A DNA stretch of 64,000 nucleotides from Bacterioplanoides sp. SCSIO 12839 (GTDB taxonomy: Bacteria > Pseudomonadota > Gammaproteobacteria > Pseudomonadales > Oceanobacteraceae), in NCBI RefSeq assembly GCF_024397975.1, contig NZ_CP073745.1, positions 489,501 through 553,500 on the forward strand, read 5' to 3'. A program made the position numbers and the translations under genes. Of the stretch, positions 35,159-44,118 are shown in pieces. How positions within the stretch are numbered: position 1 is the stretch's first letter; the number at the start of each line of letters is the position of its first letter. A model generated the notes under the pieces. It was not told the DNA's origin. It saw only the letters and a list, made by a program, of their open reading frames with translations, and searched no databases.

Positions 35159-35407
35159 AGTTTTACTGCCTCACCTGGTAAACCGAAATCGGTATTCAAG
35201 TCCGTGCGCCTCATGCGCCTCATGCGCTGCGTGTGAGGGACGCTCCAAATAATAAGCGGGGCAAATTAGCAGATAACACCGCCAGCGCCAACTTTTTATG
35301 CACTGAATTTGCTTACGCTTCTCATTTCTTCTGGCACAATGCGCCACTTTACATCGACATTCTGCCAATCGTGTTGCAGAACCGATCACTTACTGTAGTT
35401 CTTTAGT

Positions 35408-36589
35408 ATGAAAAAACCAGCGCAACGTTCCCAGGAAATCCAACCATTTCAGGTGATGGCCATTTTGGCACAAGCTCAGGCCATGCAGGCTGAAGGGCAT
35501 GATGTGATTCATCTGGAGGTTGGGGAACCGGACTTTACAACAGCTGAGCCGATGGTGAATGCGGCCATCAGCGCCATGCAGGCGGGTCATACTAAATACA
35601 CGCCGGCACTGGGGCTGCCGCAGTTACGGGAACGAATCGCCGACTATTATCAGCAACGTTTTGGCGTCTCCATCAACCCTCAGCGCATTGTGCTGACTCC
35701 GGGCGCCTCCGGTGCGTTGTTATTGCTCAGTGCTGCCCGACTGGATGTTAACGATAAATTATTGCTGGCCGATCCGGGTTACCCGTGTAACCGCCATTTT
35801 GCCCGAACGTTTGAAGCCCATGGTCAACTGGTGCCAGCCGGGCCAGAAGATCGTTATCAGTTAACGCCGTCGTTAATTCGTCAGCATTGGCAAGCGGATA
35901 CCAAGGTGGCACTGGTGGCGAGCCCGGCGAATCCAACTGGCACCGTGTTATCTCTGGATGAAATGCAGGCTCTGGCCGATGAAGTGCGACAGCAGCGCGC
36001 CCAGCATGGGCAAGGTGAACTGTGGGTAGACGAAATTTATCAGGGGCTGAATTACAACAGCGAGCCTCAAACGGTATTGTCGGTGGCTGATGATGCCGTA
36101 GTGCTCAACAGCTTCTCCAAGTTTTTTGGCATGACGGGCTGGCGTTTAGGTTGGTGTGTGGTGCCGGAAAGCTGGGTGCCAACCATGGATACCTTGGCGC
36201 AAAACCTGTTCCTGGCACCACCAACACCGGCTCAATACGCCGCGTTGGCCGCGTTTGATGATGACGCCATGGCCATTTACGAACAGCGTCGCCAGGAATT
36301 ACAGCAACGTCGCGACTATTTATTAACGGCATTGCCACAGCTCGGTTTTAACATCCCGGTGATCCCCGAAGGGGCCTTCTATATCTACGCCGATGCCAGC
36401 CGCTTTACCGATAATAGCCTGGAGTTTTGTGCCGAGGCGTTAAAAGCGACCGGCGTGGCGTTTACTCCTGGCGTGGATTTTGGTGAATATCAGGCCAATA
36501 CCCACGTGCGGTTTGCTTTTACAACCAACTTATCCCGATTAAAACAAGCGGTTGAGCGTTTAGCTGATTGGTTAGCGGAGCGCTCCTGA
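35408..36589 (+). CDS. Class I/II pyridoxal-phosphate aminotransferase
   Basis: A 393-residue fold-type I aminotransferase. It shows HLEVGEPDFTTAEP, TPGASGALLLL, SPANPTGTVLS, DEIYQGLNY and the Schiff-base lysine in NSFSKFFGMTGWRLGW. The substrate (aspartate, alanine or another amino acid) cannot be fixed from sequence. It is divergent from dksA and its stop overlaps the sfsA start by one base. Confidence 0.9.
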   Translation: MKKPAQRSQEIQPFQVMAILAQAQAMQAEGHDVIHLEVGEPDFTTAEPMVNAAISAMQAGHTKYTPALGLPQLRERIADYYQQRFGVSINPQRIVLTPGASGALLLLSAARLDVNDKLLLADPGYPCNRHFARTFEAHGQLVPAGPEDRYQLTPSLIRQHWQADTKVALVASPANPTGTVLSLDEMQALADEVRQQRAQHGQGELWVDEIYQGLNYNSEPQTVLSVADDAVVLNSFSKFFGMTGWRLGWCVVPESWVPTMDTLAQNLFLAPPTPAQYAALAAFDDDAMAIYEQRRQELQQRRDYLLTALPQLGFNIPVIPEGAFYIYADASRFTDNSLEFCAEALKATGVAFTPGVDFGEYQANTHVRFAFTTNLSRLKQAVERLADWLAERS

Positions 36590-37305
36590 TGAATTATCAA
36601 CAGCCTTTGATTCAGGGCACGCTGATCAAACGTTATAAACGCTTTTTGGCGGATATCCGTTTGCCCGATGGCAGTGAAATCACTGTACATTGTCCGAATA
36701 CCGGCTCCATGAAAAATTGTGCCGAACCCGGCTGGCCGGTTTGGTTATCGGATTCTCAGAATCCTAAGCGTAAGTATCAGTTCAGCTGGGAATGGGTCGC
36801 GGTGCAGGGCCAATACAAAGCCTGTATCAACACCGCCCGGGCCAACCAGCTGGTGGCGGAAGCGTTGGAGCAGGGGGCCATTGCCGAGCTGAGCGATCAT
36901 AGCCATGTCCAGAAAGAACCCAAAGTGGAAGATGGCCGGTTGGACTTTTTGCTGCATCACGAGCACGACCTGAATGAGACGAGCAAAACCTATGTGGAAG
37001 TGAAGTCCGTAACTCTGATGGGCGAGCAGCCCGGCGCAGGTTCCTTTCCGGATGCCGTCACCGAGCGCGGTTTAAAACACCTCAAGCGATTATTGGCGTT
37101 ACATCAGCAAGGTTATCGTGCCGTGTTGCTGTTTTGTGTGGCGCACGAAGGTATCGAGCAGGTTGCACCGGCGGATAATATTGATCCGAAATACGGTGCA
37201 GCGTTGCGTGAGGTGGTGGCTCAGGGCGTTGAAGTGCTGGCTTACCGGGTAGAGTTTGGTGAACAGCAGATGGTGTTGGCGCGCCGGGTTCCTGTTGTAT
37301 TGTGA
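36589..37305 (+). CDS. sfsA: Sugar fermentation stimulation protein A
   Basis: A 238-residue SfsA protein, a nuclease-fold, DNA-binding family. ATG 36589 overlaps the aminotransferase stop (TGATG). It shows LIKRYKRFLADIRLPDG, VHCPNTGSMKNCAEPG, and a PD-(D/E)XK-like core YVEVKSVTLM with FPDAVTERGLKHL. Its biological role is still poorly known. The frame starting at 36568 is rejected because the extra residues lie inside the aminotransferase. Confidence 0.95.
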   Translation: MNYQQPLIQGTLIKRYKRFLADIRLPDGSEITVHCPNTGSMKNCAEPGWPVWLSDSQNPKRKYQFSWEWVAVQGQYKACINTARANQLVAEALEQGAIAELSDHSHVQKEPKVEDGRLDFLLHHEHDLNETSKTYVEVKSVTLMGEQPGAGSFPDAVTERGLKHLKRLLALHQQGYRAVLLFCVAHEGIEQVAPADNIDPKYGAALREVVAQGVEVLAYRVEFGEQQMVLARRVPVVL

Positions 37306-37376
37306 GCGCGATGCTCCCCGTCATCGTTGATAACCGCTGTAATCGTATTAACAGACCTTAAGGAAAATAAAATAAA

Positions 37377-37577
37377 ATGAAACGTACGTTATTGGTGTTA
37401 ATTATCGGAGCGCTACTCGGTGGTGCTGTGGTTTATAACCTGATGAATGACCGCGATGCCTTCTCCAATCCTTTTGAGTCAGACTCGCTGCTGGATAACA
37501 TCAAAGATGAGGGTGAGGAGTTGTTAGAAGACTCGGTCGATAGTTTGAAAGAAGGCCTGGAAGATCTGAAAGACTGA
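37377..37577 (+). CDS. Small membrane-anchored acidic protein
   Basis: A 66-residue protein: MKRTLLVLIIGALLGGAVVY is a membrane anchor or signal segment, followed by a strongly acidic helical tail (DEGEELLEDSVDSLKEGLEDLKD). AAGGAAAAT lies upstream of the ATG. I do not know a family; it could be a YtxH-like or small periplasmic adaptor protein. It is separated from sfsA by 71 bases. Confidence 0.6.
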   Translation: MKRTLLVLIIGALLGGAVVYNLMNDRDAFSNPFESDSLLDNIKDEGEELLEDSVDSLKEGLEDLKD

Positions 37578-37588
37578 TACCAGCACCT

Positions 37589-37927
37589 TTACAGGTTGAT
37601 TTCCAGTGTTCCATTATTTATTCGGTGTTCAATCATGCTCAGGCGTTGGCCCTGGCATGGTCCGGCAATGCACAAGCCGGTATCGATTAAAAACAAAGCA
37701 CCGTGCATGGCACACTGGATCAACTGTCCATCGGCATCCAGAAACTGATCGTCCTGCCATTCGAGGTTAATGCCCAGATGAGGGCAGCTGTTGCGGTAAA
37801 CAAAAAACTGCTCGCGCTGTTCCTGGTGACCACGTACGACGAATAGCGGCTGGGCGTTGAGTTCAAATCCTTTACTCTGTCCTTCCTCAATATCGTTGAT
37901 GTGGCACAATGGTTGCCAACTACTCAT
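37589..37927 (-). CDS. Rieske-type [2Fe-2S] protein
   Basis: A 112-residue single Rieske domain. The cluster ligands are CPHLG (C-x-H) and CAMHG (C-x-x-H) with 19 residues between. It is the size of small NirD/BphF-like ferredoxins. The partner is unknown. It is divergent from the permease gene and the two 5' regions overlap or abut at 37901-37946. Confidence 0.9.
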   Translation of the reverse strand: MSSWQPLCHINDIEEGQSKGFELNAQPLFVVRGHQEQREQFFVYRNSCPHLGINLEWQDDQFLDADGQLIQCAMHGALFLIDTGLCIAGPCQGQRLSMIEHRINNGTLEINL

Positions 37928-37945
37928 AAAATTAGCGTCACCTGG

Positions 37946-38953
37946 TTGGTCTCTGAATTGAAATCATCTGTATTAATCCGTGCACAGCATATCCTGCCGT
38001 TATGCCTGCTACTACCGGTTTTATTTCTGTTGTTGGGAATATTCACCGGCTCTCAGAATTTCAGCTGGTTGCTGGAAGCCGATGCCGGGCAGGCGATTTT
38101 ATGGCAAATCCGTTTGCCACGGGTGGTCATGGCGTTTCTGATAGGCGCCTCACTGGCCTGGGCGGGGGTATTGATTCAGGGAGTGGTACGCAACCCGTTA
38201 GCTGACCCTGGCTTAATTGGTGTTTCCGGTGGTGCCGCGGTCGCCGCTGCGGTATTTGTGGTGATTTCCTCGTCCTTTCCGTTGCCATTATGGCTGCAAC
38301 CGGTGATGGCATTTGCCGGTGGTTTTCTGGCGTTATTGATTGTTATGCGCATGGGCCTGAGTGGTGCGTCGATGCATGCGATGAGCTTTCTGGTATTAGC
38401 CGGTATTGCGATTAATGTGCTGGCCAGTGCGCTGATTGGTTTGTTGTCTTATATGGCGACCGACAGTGCGTTGCGCCAGATTACCTTCTGGTCGCTGGGC
38501 AGTTTGTCTGGCGCCAACTGGTACTGGAATGCCGGGTTGGCGGCGGTATTGCTGGCGGCACTGATGTATTGGCCAAAACGTCTGCGTCAGCTGGATGCGT
38601 TGCTGTTAGGAGAAGTGGAAGCGCGTTCATTGGGGATCTCGGTGAAATCCATGCAATGGCGTGCGGTGATCTGGGTCGCTGCGATGGTGGCTGTCGCTGT
38701 GACTGCCAGTGGTGTGATTGGTTTTGTTGGGTTAATCAGCCCACACATTGCCCGCCTGTTAACCGGTGCCGCGCATCAGCGGGTATTGCCTCTGGCCGTC
38801 ATGATTGGTGGTTGTTTATTAGTCGCTGCGGATGCTCTGGCACGCACGGTTGTGGCACCGGCTGAGTTGCCCATTGGCATTGTGACAACGTTATTAGGCG
38901 CTCCGGTTTTTATCAGCTTATTGCTGCGTGAAAAGAGGCGTTTATCGTGGTGA
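37946..38953 (+). CDS. FecCD-type ABC transporter permease (heme, PhuU/HmuU-like)
   Basis: About 335 residues with roughly ten membrane helices. It has IRLPRVVMAFLIGASLAWAGVLIQGVVRNPLADPGLIGVSGGA, FWSLGSLSGANW and GVIGFVGLISPHIARLLTG, the FecCD/BtuC signatures. Start codon uncertain: TTG 37946 or 37958 are likely and a GTG at 37901 would lie in the Rieske gene. The ATPase gene follows with a 7-base overlap. The position next to prrF-like RNAs and cbpA matches PhuU of Pseudomonas. No binding protein gene is present. Confidence 0.85.
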   Translation: MVSELKSSVLIRAQHILPLCLLLPVLFLLLGIFTGSQNFSWLLEADAGQAILWQIRLPRVVMAFLIGASLAWAGVLIQGVVRNPLADPGLIGVSGGAAVAAAVFVVISSSFPLPLWLQPVMAFAGGFLALLIVMRMGLSGASMHAMSFLVLAGIAINVLASALIGLLSYMATDSALRQITFWSLGSLSGANWYWNAGLAAVLLAALMYWPKRLRQLDALLLGEVEARSLGISVKSMQWRAVIWVAAMVAVAVTASGVIGFVGLISPHIARLLTGAAHQRVLPLAVMIGGCLLVAADALARTVVAPAELPIGIVTTLLGAPVFISLLLREKRRLSW

Positions 38954-39711
38954 GTCATCAAACTTTTATGCAGCTATCCGGAGTTGGTTTAAACAAAGGC
39001 CCGGCTGCGATTCTGAGTGATATCAGCTTTGTGTTGCAGCCCGGAGAGCTGGTGATGCTGGTCGGCCCGAATGGTGCAGGTAAATCCACTTTGTTATCAA
39101 TTCTTGCCGGATTGAGTCCGCCGTCTTCGGGCAGTCTGACGATTCAGGGCTCTGCGGTGGATGATTGGCCTCGTGAACAGTGGGCCCGGCATATTACGCT
39201 GGTTCCGCAGCTGAGCCAGATGGGGTTTCCGCTTACCGTTCGGGAAGTGGTGGAGCTTGGCGGTTTAGCTCATTCTCAATCAGTCGTGGCGTTACGTGAC
39301 GCAACTCAAAAAGCGATCCGTGATTGGGATATCGAATACCTTGCTGAGCAAGAAGTGCGTTTGCTTTCCGGAGGGGAGCAACAGCGGACGCAACTGGCGC
39401 GAAGCTGGATTCAGGTGCATCAGCCAGATAGTGGCTTATGGCTGTTAGATGAGCCGCTGAGTGCATTAGATCTGAAGCACCAACGTCAGTGTTTGCAACG
39501 CGTTCAGCAGCTCAAGCAAGAAGGCAAAGCGGTAGTTATGGTGGTGCATGACCTTAATTTGGCGTTACGTTATGCCGATCGGGTATTGATGTTGTGTTGT
39601 GGAGAGTTGATTGCCGATGGCGATGCGGCAACGGTGCTAACGGCTGAACGGGTATCGGATGTGTTTCAGGTGGAAACGGTATTAAATGAGTCTGGGTTGA
39701 ATTGGTTGTAG
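38947..39711 (+). CDS. Heme-type ABC transporter ATP-binding protein (PhuV/HmuV-like)
   Basis: A 254-residue ABC ATPase: Walker A GPNGAGKST, Q-loop TLVPQLSQ, signature LSGGEQQR and Walker B LWLLDEPLSALD, with the switch histidine in VVHDLNLAL. Heme-specific assignment rests on the FecCD partner, HmuV-like size and location. GTG 38947 or the next GTG is the start. Directly downstream are the PrrF-like RNAs read toward it. Confidence 0.88.
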   Translation: MVSHQTFMQLSGVGLNKGPAAILSDISFVLQPGELVMLVGPNGAGKSTLLSILAGLSPPSSGSLTIQGSAVDDWPREQWARHITLVPQLSQMGFPLTVREVVELGGLAHSQSVVALRDATQKAIRDWDIEYLAEQEVRLLSGGEQQRTQLARSWIQVHQPDSGLWLLDEPLSALDLKHQRQCLQRVQQLKQEGKAVVMVVHDLNLALRYADRVLMLCCGELIADGDAATVLTAERVSDVFQVETVLNESGLNWL

Positions 39712-39743
39712 CAAGGGCTGGCTGTAAAAAGTGGGGGGCAGAT

Positions 39744-39877
39744 AAAAAAGCGCCCCTCAGTTCTGGCTTATAAAAACTCAGAAGAGGGGCTAAGCAACCG
39801 TGATTAGCTTGATGAGAGAGATCACCATCCTGATGATGAGTCTGGATGTTGAACAGCGACGTTATTTCTAACGCCGA
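39744..39877 (-). ncRNA. prrF2: PrrF-like iron-regulated sRNA, copy 2
   Basis: About 134 bases. It shares a 53-base block (39796-39848) identical to copy 1, including CATCAAGCTAATCACGGTT. The terminator is a GCCCCTC...GAGGGGC stem with a T-run. No coding frame is conserved between the copies (copy 2 lacks the ATG of copy 1), so it is an RNA. Position next to phuUV-type genes and cbpA is that of P. aeruginosa prrF1-prrF2. In Pseudomonas these RNAs repress iron-using proteins when Fur is inactive. Confidence 0.8.
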
Positions 39878-39884
39878 TAAGTAA

Positions 39885-39912
39885 ATAATATACATTCTCA
39901 TTATCATTGCAA
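39885..39912 (-). promoter_or_regulatory. Promoter with Fur-box-like sequence, PrrF-like copy 2
   Basis: Minus strand: TTGCAA (-35), 16 bases, TATTAT (-10). The spacer reads TGATAATGAGAATG, matching the Fur-box pattern. The same promoter, base for base around -10, precedes copy 1. Confidence 0.78.
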
Positions 39913-40025
39913 CACCTTAATGCGAAAAATTCTCAAAAAAACCGGGTTGGCACAAATGGATGTTTTTTACGGAAAATGTGTTTGTGGAAAATGGCGGCTG
40001 CGCAAGGGCAATAAAAAAAGGGGAT

Positions 40026-40146
40026 AAAAAAACGCCCCTCAACTCCGAAGAGAGAGGGGCAAATAACCGTGATTAGCTTGATGAGAGAGATCACCATCCT
40101 GATGATGAGTCTGGATGCTGAACACCGGTGCCATCTCTGACGCCGA
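40026..40146 (-). ncRNA. prrF1: PrrF-like iron-regulated sRNA, copy 1
   Basis: About 121 bases, upstream member of the tandem pair. It contains the identical 53-base block at 40065-40117 and ends in GCCCCTC-loop-GAGGGGC followed by seven T residues. The spacing to copy 2 (about 270 bases start to start) would also allow a long read-through RNA like PrrH. An apparent 32-codon frame here is not kept in copy 2, so I do not call a protein. Confidence 0.8.
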
Positions 40147-40153
40147 TAAGTAA

Positions 40154-40181
40154 ATAATACCCATTCTCATTTGGTTTGCAA
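40154..40181 (-). promoter_or_regulatory. Promoter with Fur-box-like sequence, PrrF-like copy 1
   Basis: Minus strand: TTGCAA, a 16-base spacer containing AAATGAGAATGGG, then TATTAT. The spacer matches Fur-box half-sites, so Fur with iron should shut it off. Confidence 0.78.
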
Positions 40182-40241
40182 CAACTAAATGAGAAAAATT
40201 CTCAAAAAGGTGCTTTTGACTGACGGCTGTATGCTTTTTGA

Positions 40242-41030
40242 TCAATCCTGTTGTTTGTCAATCAGCTGCTGGTTCATGGCGGTAATGCGTCGGGCCAGGT
40301 TTTCGATCAGGTTAAGTGCTGCCTGTGGCTGGGCTTCAATCAGTGTGGCAAAGTCTTCTTGGGGAACCGCCATAATGGTACAGGCCGTTTTGGCAATAAC
40401 GGTGGCTGAACGAGGTTCCTTGGTGAACAGTGCCATGGCGCCAAACACTTCTTCTTCGCCGATTTCTCCAACTTTTACATCATCAACAAAGACCTCGGCC
40501 TCACCGTGGATGATGGTGTACACCAGGTCGGCGGTGTCACCCTGGCGAATAATAACGTCACCGGGCTCCAGATTCTGGAATCCGGCAGCAGGGCGTACCT
40601 GTTCTTTTACCATGGTGCCTAAATAATCCAGCAACATGGCGTTGTGGCACATCAGGTAATGACTCCAGTAATGCTGGCGGCGTTTGTCGGAATAGACATG
40701 GCGTAAGAAGCGATCACGATCGATCGGAATTAATTCAACGTATTCATCGGCACGTAAACGCGGAGTGGGCATTTCAAACGATGCCATCATGCCAACAATA
40801 TCACCTTCATCAAAGCTGGCCAGCGTTTGGCCATTGCGGCTGTAATGCAGCATGCCATCCTGCACCAGAAACAGCTGATGTTGGTCAAACAGTTCATAGA
40901 GGCTTTCTACACCTTCCAGGGTGATGACTTCCTGATCCAGCTCGAATCCTTCCAGCAGCGCCTGAGTGAGTTGGTTAATGCGTTGCAGTAAGCGTTCTGT
41001 CTCATCGGATAGTTTACCCGGCAGGTACAT
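40242..41030 (-). CDS. cbpA: Cyclic nucleotide-binding-domain protein (CbpA-like)
   Basis: A 262-residue protein with two cNMP-binding-like beta-barrel regions. The second is clearest: LEPGDVIIRQGDTADLVYTIIHGEAEVFVDDVKVGEIGEEEVFGAMALFTKEPRSATVIA, with the E and R of the phosphate-binding cassette. No DNA-binding domain is attached. In P. aeruginosa the cAMP-binding protein CbpA lies on the same side of prrF, so synteny supports the name. Confidence 0.82.
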   Translation of the reverse strand: MYLPGKLSDETERLLQRINQLTQALLEGFELDQEVITLEGVESLYELFDQHQLFLVQDGMLHYSRNGQTLASFDEGDIVGMMASFEMPTPRLRADEYVELIPIDRDRFLRHVYSDKRRQHYWSHYLMCHNAMLLDYLGTMVKEQVRPAAGFQNLEPGDVIIRQGDTADLVYTIIHGEAEVFVDDVKVGEIGEEEVFGAMALFTKEPRSATVIAKTACTIMAVPQEDFATLIEAQPQAALNLIENLARRITAMNQQLIDKQQD

Positions 41031-41184
41031 GGTTTTTCCTCGTAATTGAACAGATGATCAAACAAAGCGGTGCCCGACAATGTAGCGTAAAACAGGCACT
41101 GCTTGAACCGATATTGTCATGTTAATGACGTAACAACCACTATTATTAAACGAGTTTGTGACAGGTTGCGGAACAATGGCTTTG

Positions 41185-41580
41185 TTACGTGCAGGCATGG
41201 CGCAATCGGGTTCCTTGGGCCACCGATAGCTGAATCTCCTGTGCTCCCAGTTCGGGAGGAAAATAACAACCACTGATTTTGGCGTCTGCCAGGCTGGCAC
41301 CATCCAAACAGCAGCCACGGAAATCAATGCCACGTAAATCGGCTCCGCGAAAATAAGCGTTGGTCAGATCCATACCCGTGAGGTTGATATTGCGTAAGTC
41401 CAATCCACGCAAGTCACAGTTGCGTAAGTCGCATTGCTGCCCGTTCTCCCGGGCCTGGTTGAAACCGCTGACATTGTCGTGACGCAACATCTGGTACATC
41501 GGGTCCTGGCTGATTGCCGGTGATGATGTCGTTGACGTTGATTCTGTTGCCCCTGAAGACGGTGTCTCAGAAGTGGTCAT
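41185..41580 (-). CDS. Pentapeptide-repeat protein
   Basis: A 131-residue protein. A low-complexity Ser/Thr-rich N-terminus (residues 1-25) precedes about eight A(D/N)LxX-type repeats: CDLRNCDLRGLDLRNINLTG, MDLTNAYFRGADLRGIDFRG, CCLDGASLADAKISG. Such proteins fold as right-handed beta-helices; functions vary and include gyrase protection. It is divergent from polB, sharing a short promoter region. Confidence 0.85.
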   Translation of the reverse strand: MTTSETPSSGATESTSTTSSPAISQDPMYQMLRHDNVSGFNQARENGQQCDLRNCDLRGLDLRNINLTGMDLTNAYFRGADLRGIDFRGCCLDGASLADAKISGCYFPPELGAQEIQLSVAQGTRLRHACT

Positions 41581-41638
41581 AGAAGTGCTCCTTATTTACA
41601 CTGCATATCCGCGTATAGGTCAGTATAGAAACAAATTC

Positions 41639-44050
41639 ATGAAACCGATGGTTCCCGGCTTTTTATTAACCTCTTCCTGGGAAGAGAACCCGACGGACGG
41701 TGGAACACAGCTGACCTTCTGGTGGAAAACAGCACAAGGGGCCGTTCGTACTGTATTTCCACAACCTGCCATTTGTTTTATTGATCAGCGTTTTTACGAC
41801 AAGGCGCAGAGTATTGCCGTGACACTAGGCTGGCCTGTTCGGGTGGAAAAAGTCGCGTTACAGTCGTTTGACTTTGAACCTGCCTGCGCCTGTTATATGC
41901 CCCACGAATACGTCTACCGCTGGCGTGATGTGCTGGCCGAACAGGATATTATTTGTCGCGAAGTGGATATTCGTCCGACGGATCGTTATCTGATGGAGCG
42001 CTTTATCTACGGCGCTGCGGAACTTCACGGTTCCTTGCAGTCTGCCGATGAAGACGGGGCTGAGTGCAGATATCAGTCTGTTACGGCGGCTCGCTTACGG
42101 CCAGCACGCTATTGTCCGTCTCTGAAGGCGTTATCAATCGATATCGAGACGTCCTTTCCCAAGCAAGGTAAGCCCGATCAGCTGTTTTCGATTGGTTTTT
42201 ATGCCGAAGATTATCAACACGTGGTGATGGTGGGAGACACTCAGCAATCCATTGACGGGGTTGAGCTGGTGGATGATGAAATCTCACTGTTACAGCGTTT
42301 TCTCGACATTATCCAAGATTATGACCCGGACGTCATGATCGGTTGGAATGTGGTGCAATTTGATTTCGCTTTTTTGCGCCGTAAATTTCTGCAACATAAA
42401 ATCCCTTTTACCCTTGGCCGGGATAGCAGTGTGTTGTCGTGGCGGCAAAGCAAAATGAATAAAGAGCGGGTTTTTATGCACATTGCCGGGCGCGTTGTGC
42501 TGGATGGTATCGACCTGTTAAAAAACGCAACCTACCAGTTTGAAAGTTTTGCTCTGGATGCAGTGGCTGAGCATTTTCTTGGTGACCGCAAGTTATTACA
42601 CGGCGACGATCGCGGCGGTGATATTGAACATTTATTTCTACATGATAAAGCCGCTCTGGCCGACTACAACCTGAAAGATTGTGAGCTGGTGTGGCGTATT
42701 TTTCTGAAAGCCGATTTATATAATTTTGCCATTGAACGCAGCCATATGACCGGGTTGACCATGGATCGTATGGGCGGCTCGGTGGCGGCGTTTGAAAATC
42801 TCTATTTACCCCGTTTGCATCGTCAGGGATTTGTAGCGCCTAATATTGAAGAAGGTTATCACGCGCAAAAAAGCCCCGGCGGTTATGTCATGGATTCGCG
42901 CCCCGGGCTGTTTGAACATGTGTTGGTGTTGGATTTTAAAAGTTTGTATCCGTCGATTATCCGCACCTTTAAAATTGATCCAATGGGACTGGTAGAAGGG
43001 GTGAAAGTCCGCACTGAAAAAGAAGAACAAGATAACCTGGTGCCCGGTTTTTTTGATGGCGTCTTTCATAAAAGCAAAAATGTATTGCCGGATTTAATTC
43101 GTCAGCTCGGGGAATGGCGTGAGCAAGCGAAGCAACAACACAATCAGGCATTATCACAAACCATCAAAGTGATTATGGCGTCTTGTTACGGTGTTCTGGG
43201 GTCGGAAGGATGCCGCTTTTACGACACGCGTTTATCCAGTTCGATTACCAAACGTGGTCATCAGATTATTCAGCAAAGTTCTGACTGGATTGAGCAACAA
43301 GGCTACGATGTGATTTATGGCGATACTGATTCTGTATTTGTCTGGTTGAAACAATCCGTTAGCGATCAGCAGGCCGATGATATTGGTAAGCGCTTAGTGA
43401 CCGGCTTAAACCAATGGTGGCAAACCCGGCTGCAACAGGAATTCGGTATCGAAAGTTATCTGGAAATGGAATATGAAACGCATTATCGACGTTTTTTTAT
43501 GCCATCCATCCGGGGGGAAGAAACTGGCAGTAAAAAGCGTTATGCCGGGCTGGTGAAAAACACACAAACCGCAGAGCCTGAAATGGTGTTTAAAGGCTTA
43601 GAAGCCGTACGTACTGACTGGACGCCCCTGGCGAGAAATTTTCAGAAAGAGCTCTATCGTCGGGTGTTTCTGAATCAGCCCTATCGTGACTGGGTGAAAC
43701 AGCAGGTTCAGGCATTATTATTGGGCCAGCTGGATGACCAGTTAATTTATCGTAAGCGTTTGCGTCGGCCGCTGAGTGCTTATCAGAAAAATATTCCACC
43801 CCATGCCCAGGCGGCCGCTAAGTTGGAGCAATGGCGCAAGCTGCAAGGGCTGTTACCACGCTTTGCTGATCGTGGTGGTTGGATTGAATATCGTATCGGT
43901 CAGGCAGGTGCTCAGCCACTTGAAATAACCCAGGCCATTGATTACAGCCATTATGTCGAAAAACAGTTGATGCCTGTAGCCGATGCCATTTTCCATTTTA
44001 CCGGAGAAAGCTTCAGCGAAATGGCCGGACAACAAATGGCGTTGTTCTGA
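41639..44050 (+). CDS. polB: DNA polymerase II (family B)
   Basis: An 803-residue family B polymerase. Exonuclease motifs: SIDIETSFP (ExoI), the ExoII segment IGWNVVQFDFAFLRRKF and YNLKDCELVW (ExoIII). Polymerase motifs: LDFKSLYPSII, KVIMASCYGVLGS, and YGDTDSVFVW with both catalytic aspartates. The size and order match E. coli Pol II, used in translesion and restart synthesis. ATG 41639 is the first well-supported start. A LexA box was not convincingly seen upstream. Confidence 0.95.
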   Translation: MKPMVPGFLLTSSWEENPTDGGTQLTFWWKTAQGAVRTVFPQPAICFIDQRFYDKAQSIAVTLGWPVRVEKVALQSFDFEPACACYMPHEYVYRWRDVLAEQDIICREVDIRPTDRYLMERFIYGAAELHGSLQSADEDGAECRYQSVTAARLRPARYCPSLKALSIDIETSFPKQGKPDQLFSIGFYAEDYQHVVMVGDTQQSIDGVELVDDEISLLQRFLDIIQDYDPDVMIGWNVVQFDFAFLRRKFLQHKIPFTLGRDSSVLSWRQSKMNKERVFMHIAGRVVLDGIDLLKNATYQFESFALDAVAEHFLGDRKLLHGDDRGGDIEHLFLHDKAALADYNLKDCELVWRIFLKADLYNFAIERSHMTGLTMDRMGGSVAAFENLYLPRLHRQGFVAPNIEEGYHAQKSPGGYVMDSRPGLFEHVLVLDFKSLYPSIIRTFKIDPMGLVEGVKVRTEKEEQDNLVPGFFDGVFHKSKNVLPDLIRQLGEWREQAKQQHNQALSQTIKVIMASCYGVLGSEGCRFYDTRLSSSITKRGHQIIQQSSDWIEQQGYDVIYGDTDSVFVWLKQSVSDQQADDIGKRLVTGLNQWWQTRLQQEFGIESYLEMEYETHYRRFFMPSIRGEETGSKKRYAGLVKNTQTAEPEMVFKGLEAVRTDWTPLARNFQKELYRRVFLNQPYRDWVKQQVQALLLGQLDDQLIYRKRLRRPLSAYQKNIPPHAQAAAKLEQWRKLQGLLPRFADRGGWIEYRIGQAGAQPLEITQAIDYSHYVEKQLMPVADAIFHFTGESFSEMAGQQMALF

Positions 44051-44065
44051 TTAGGTAGGAATGAT

Positions 44066-44092
44066 AATGCTGCCGACAGGGTCGACAGCATT
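44066..44092. terminator. Hairpin between convergent polB and imelysin genes
   Basis: An 11-base stem, AATGCTGCCGA / TCGACAGCATT, with one mismatch and a 5-base loop, located between the two stop codons. Confidence 0.65.
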
Positions 44093-44118
44093 GTGATTCT
44101 ATTTAGTATTGCGGTGTA

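Noticed and set aside
35159..35407. Short GCGCCTCAT repeats between dksA and the aminotransferase
   Set aside because: Only two or three 9-base copies; too short and weak to support a repeat element.
39554..40245. Two minus-strand frames at 39554-39907 and 40039-40245 with a shared IQTHHQDGDLSHQANHG stretch
   Set aside because: The shared peptide is only the translation of the identical 53-base RNA core; starts and reading of the ends differ between copies and both contain promoter or terminator sequence.
41581..41638. LexA box upstream of polB
   Set aside because: The sequence CTGCATATCCGCGTATAG lacks the CTGT-N8-ACAG spacing, so SOS control is not supported by what I can see.
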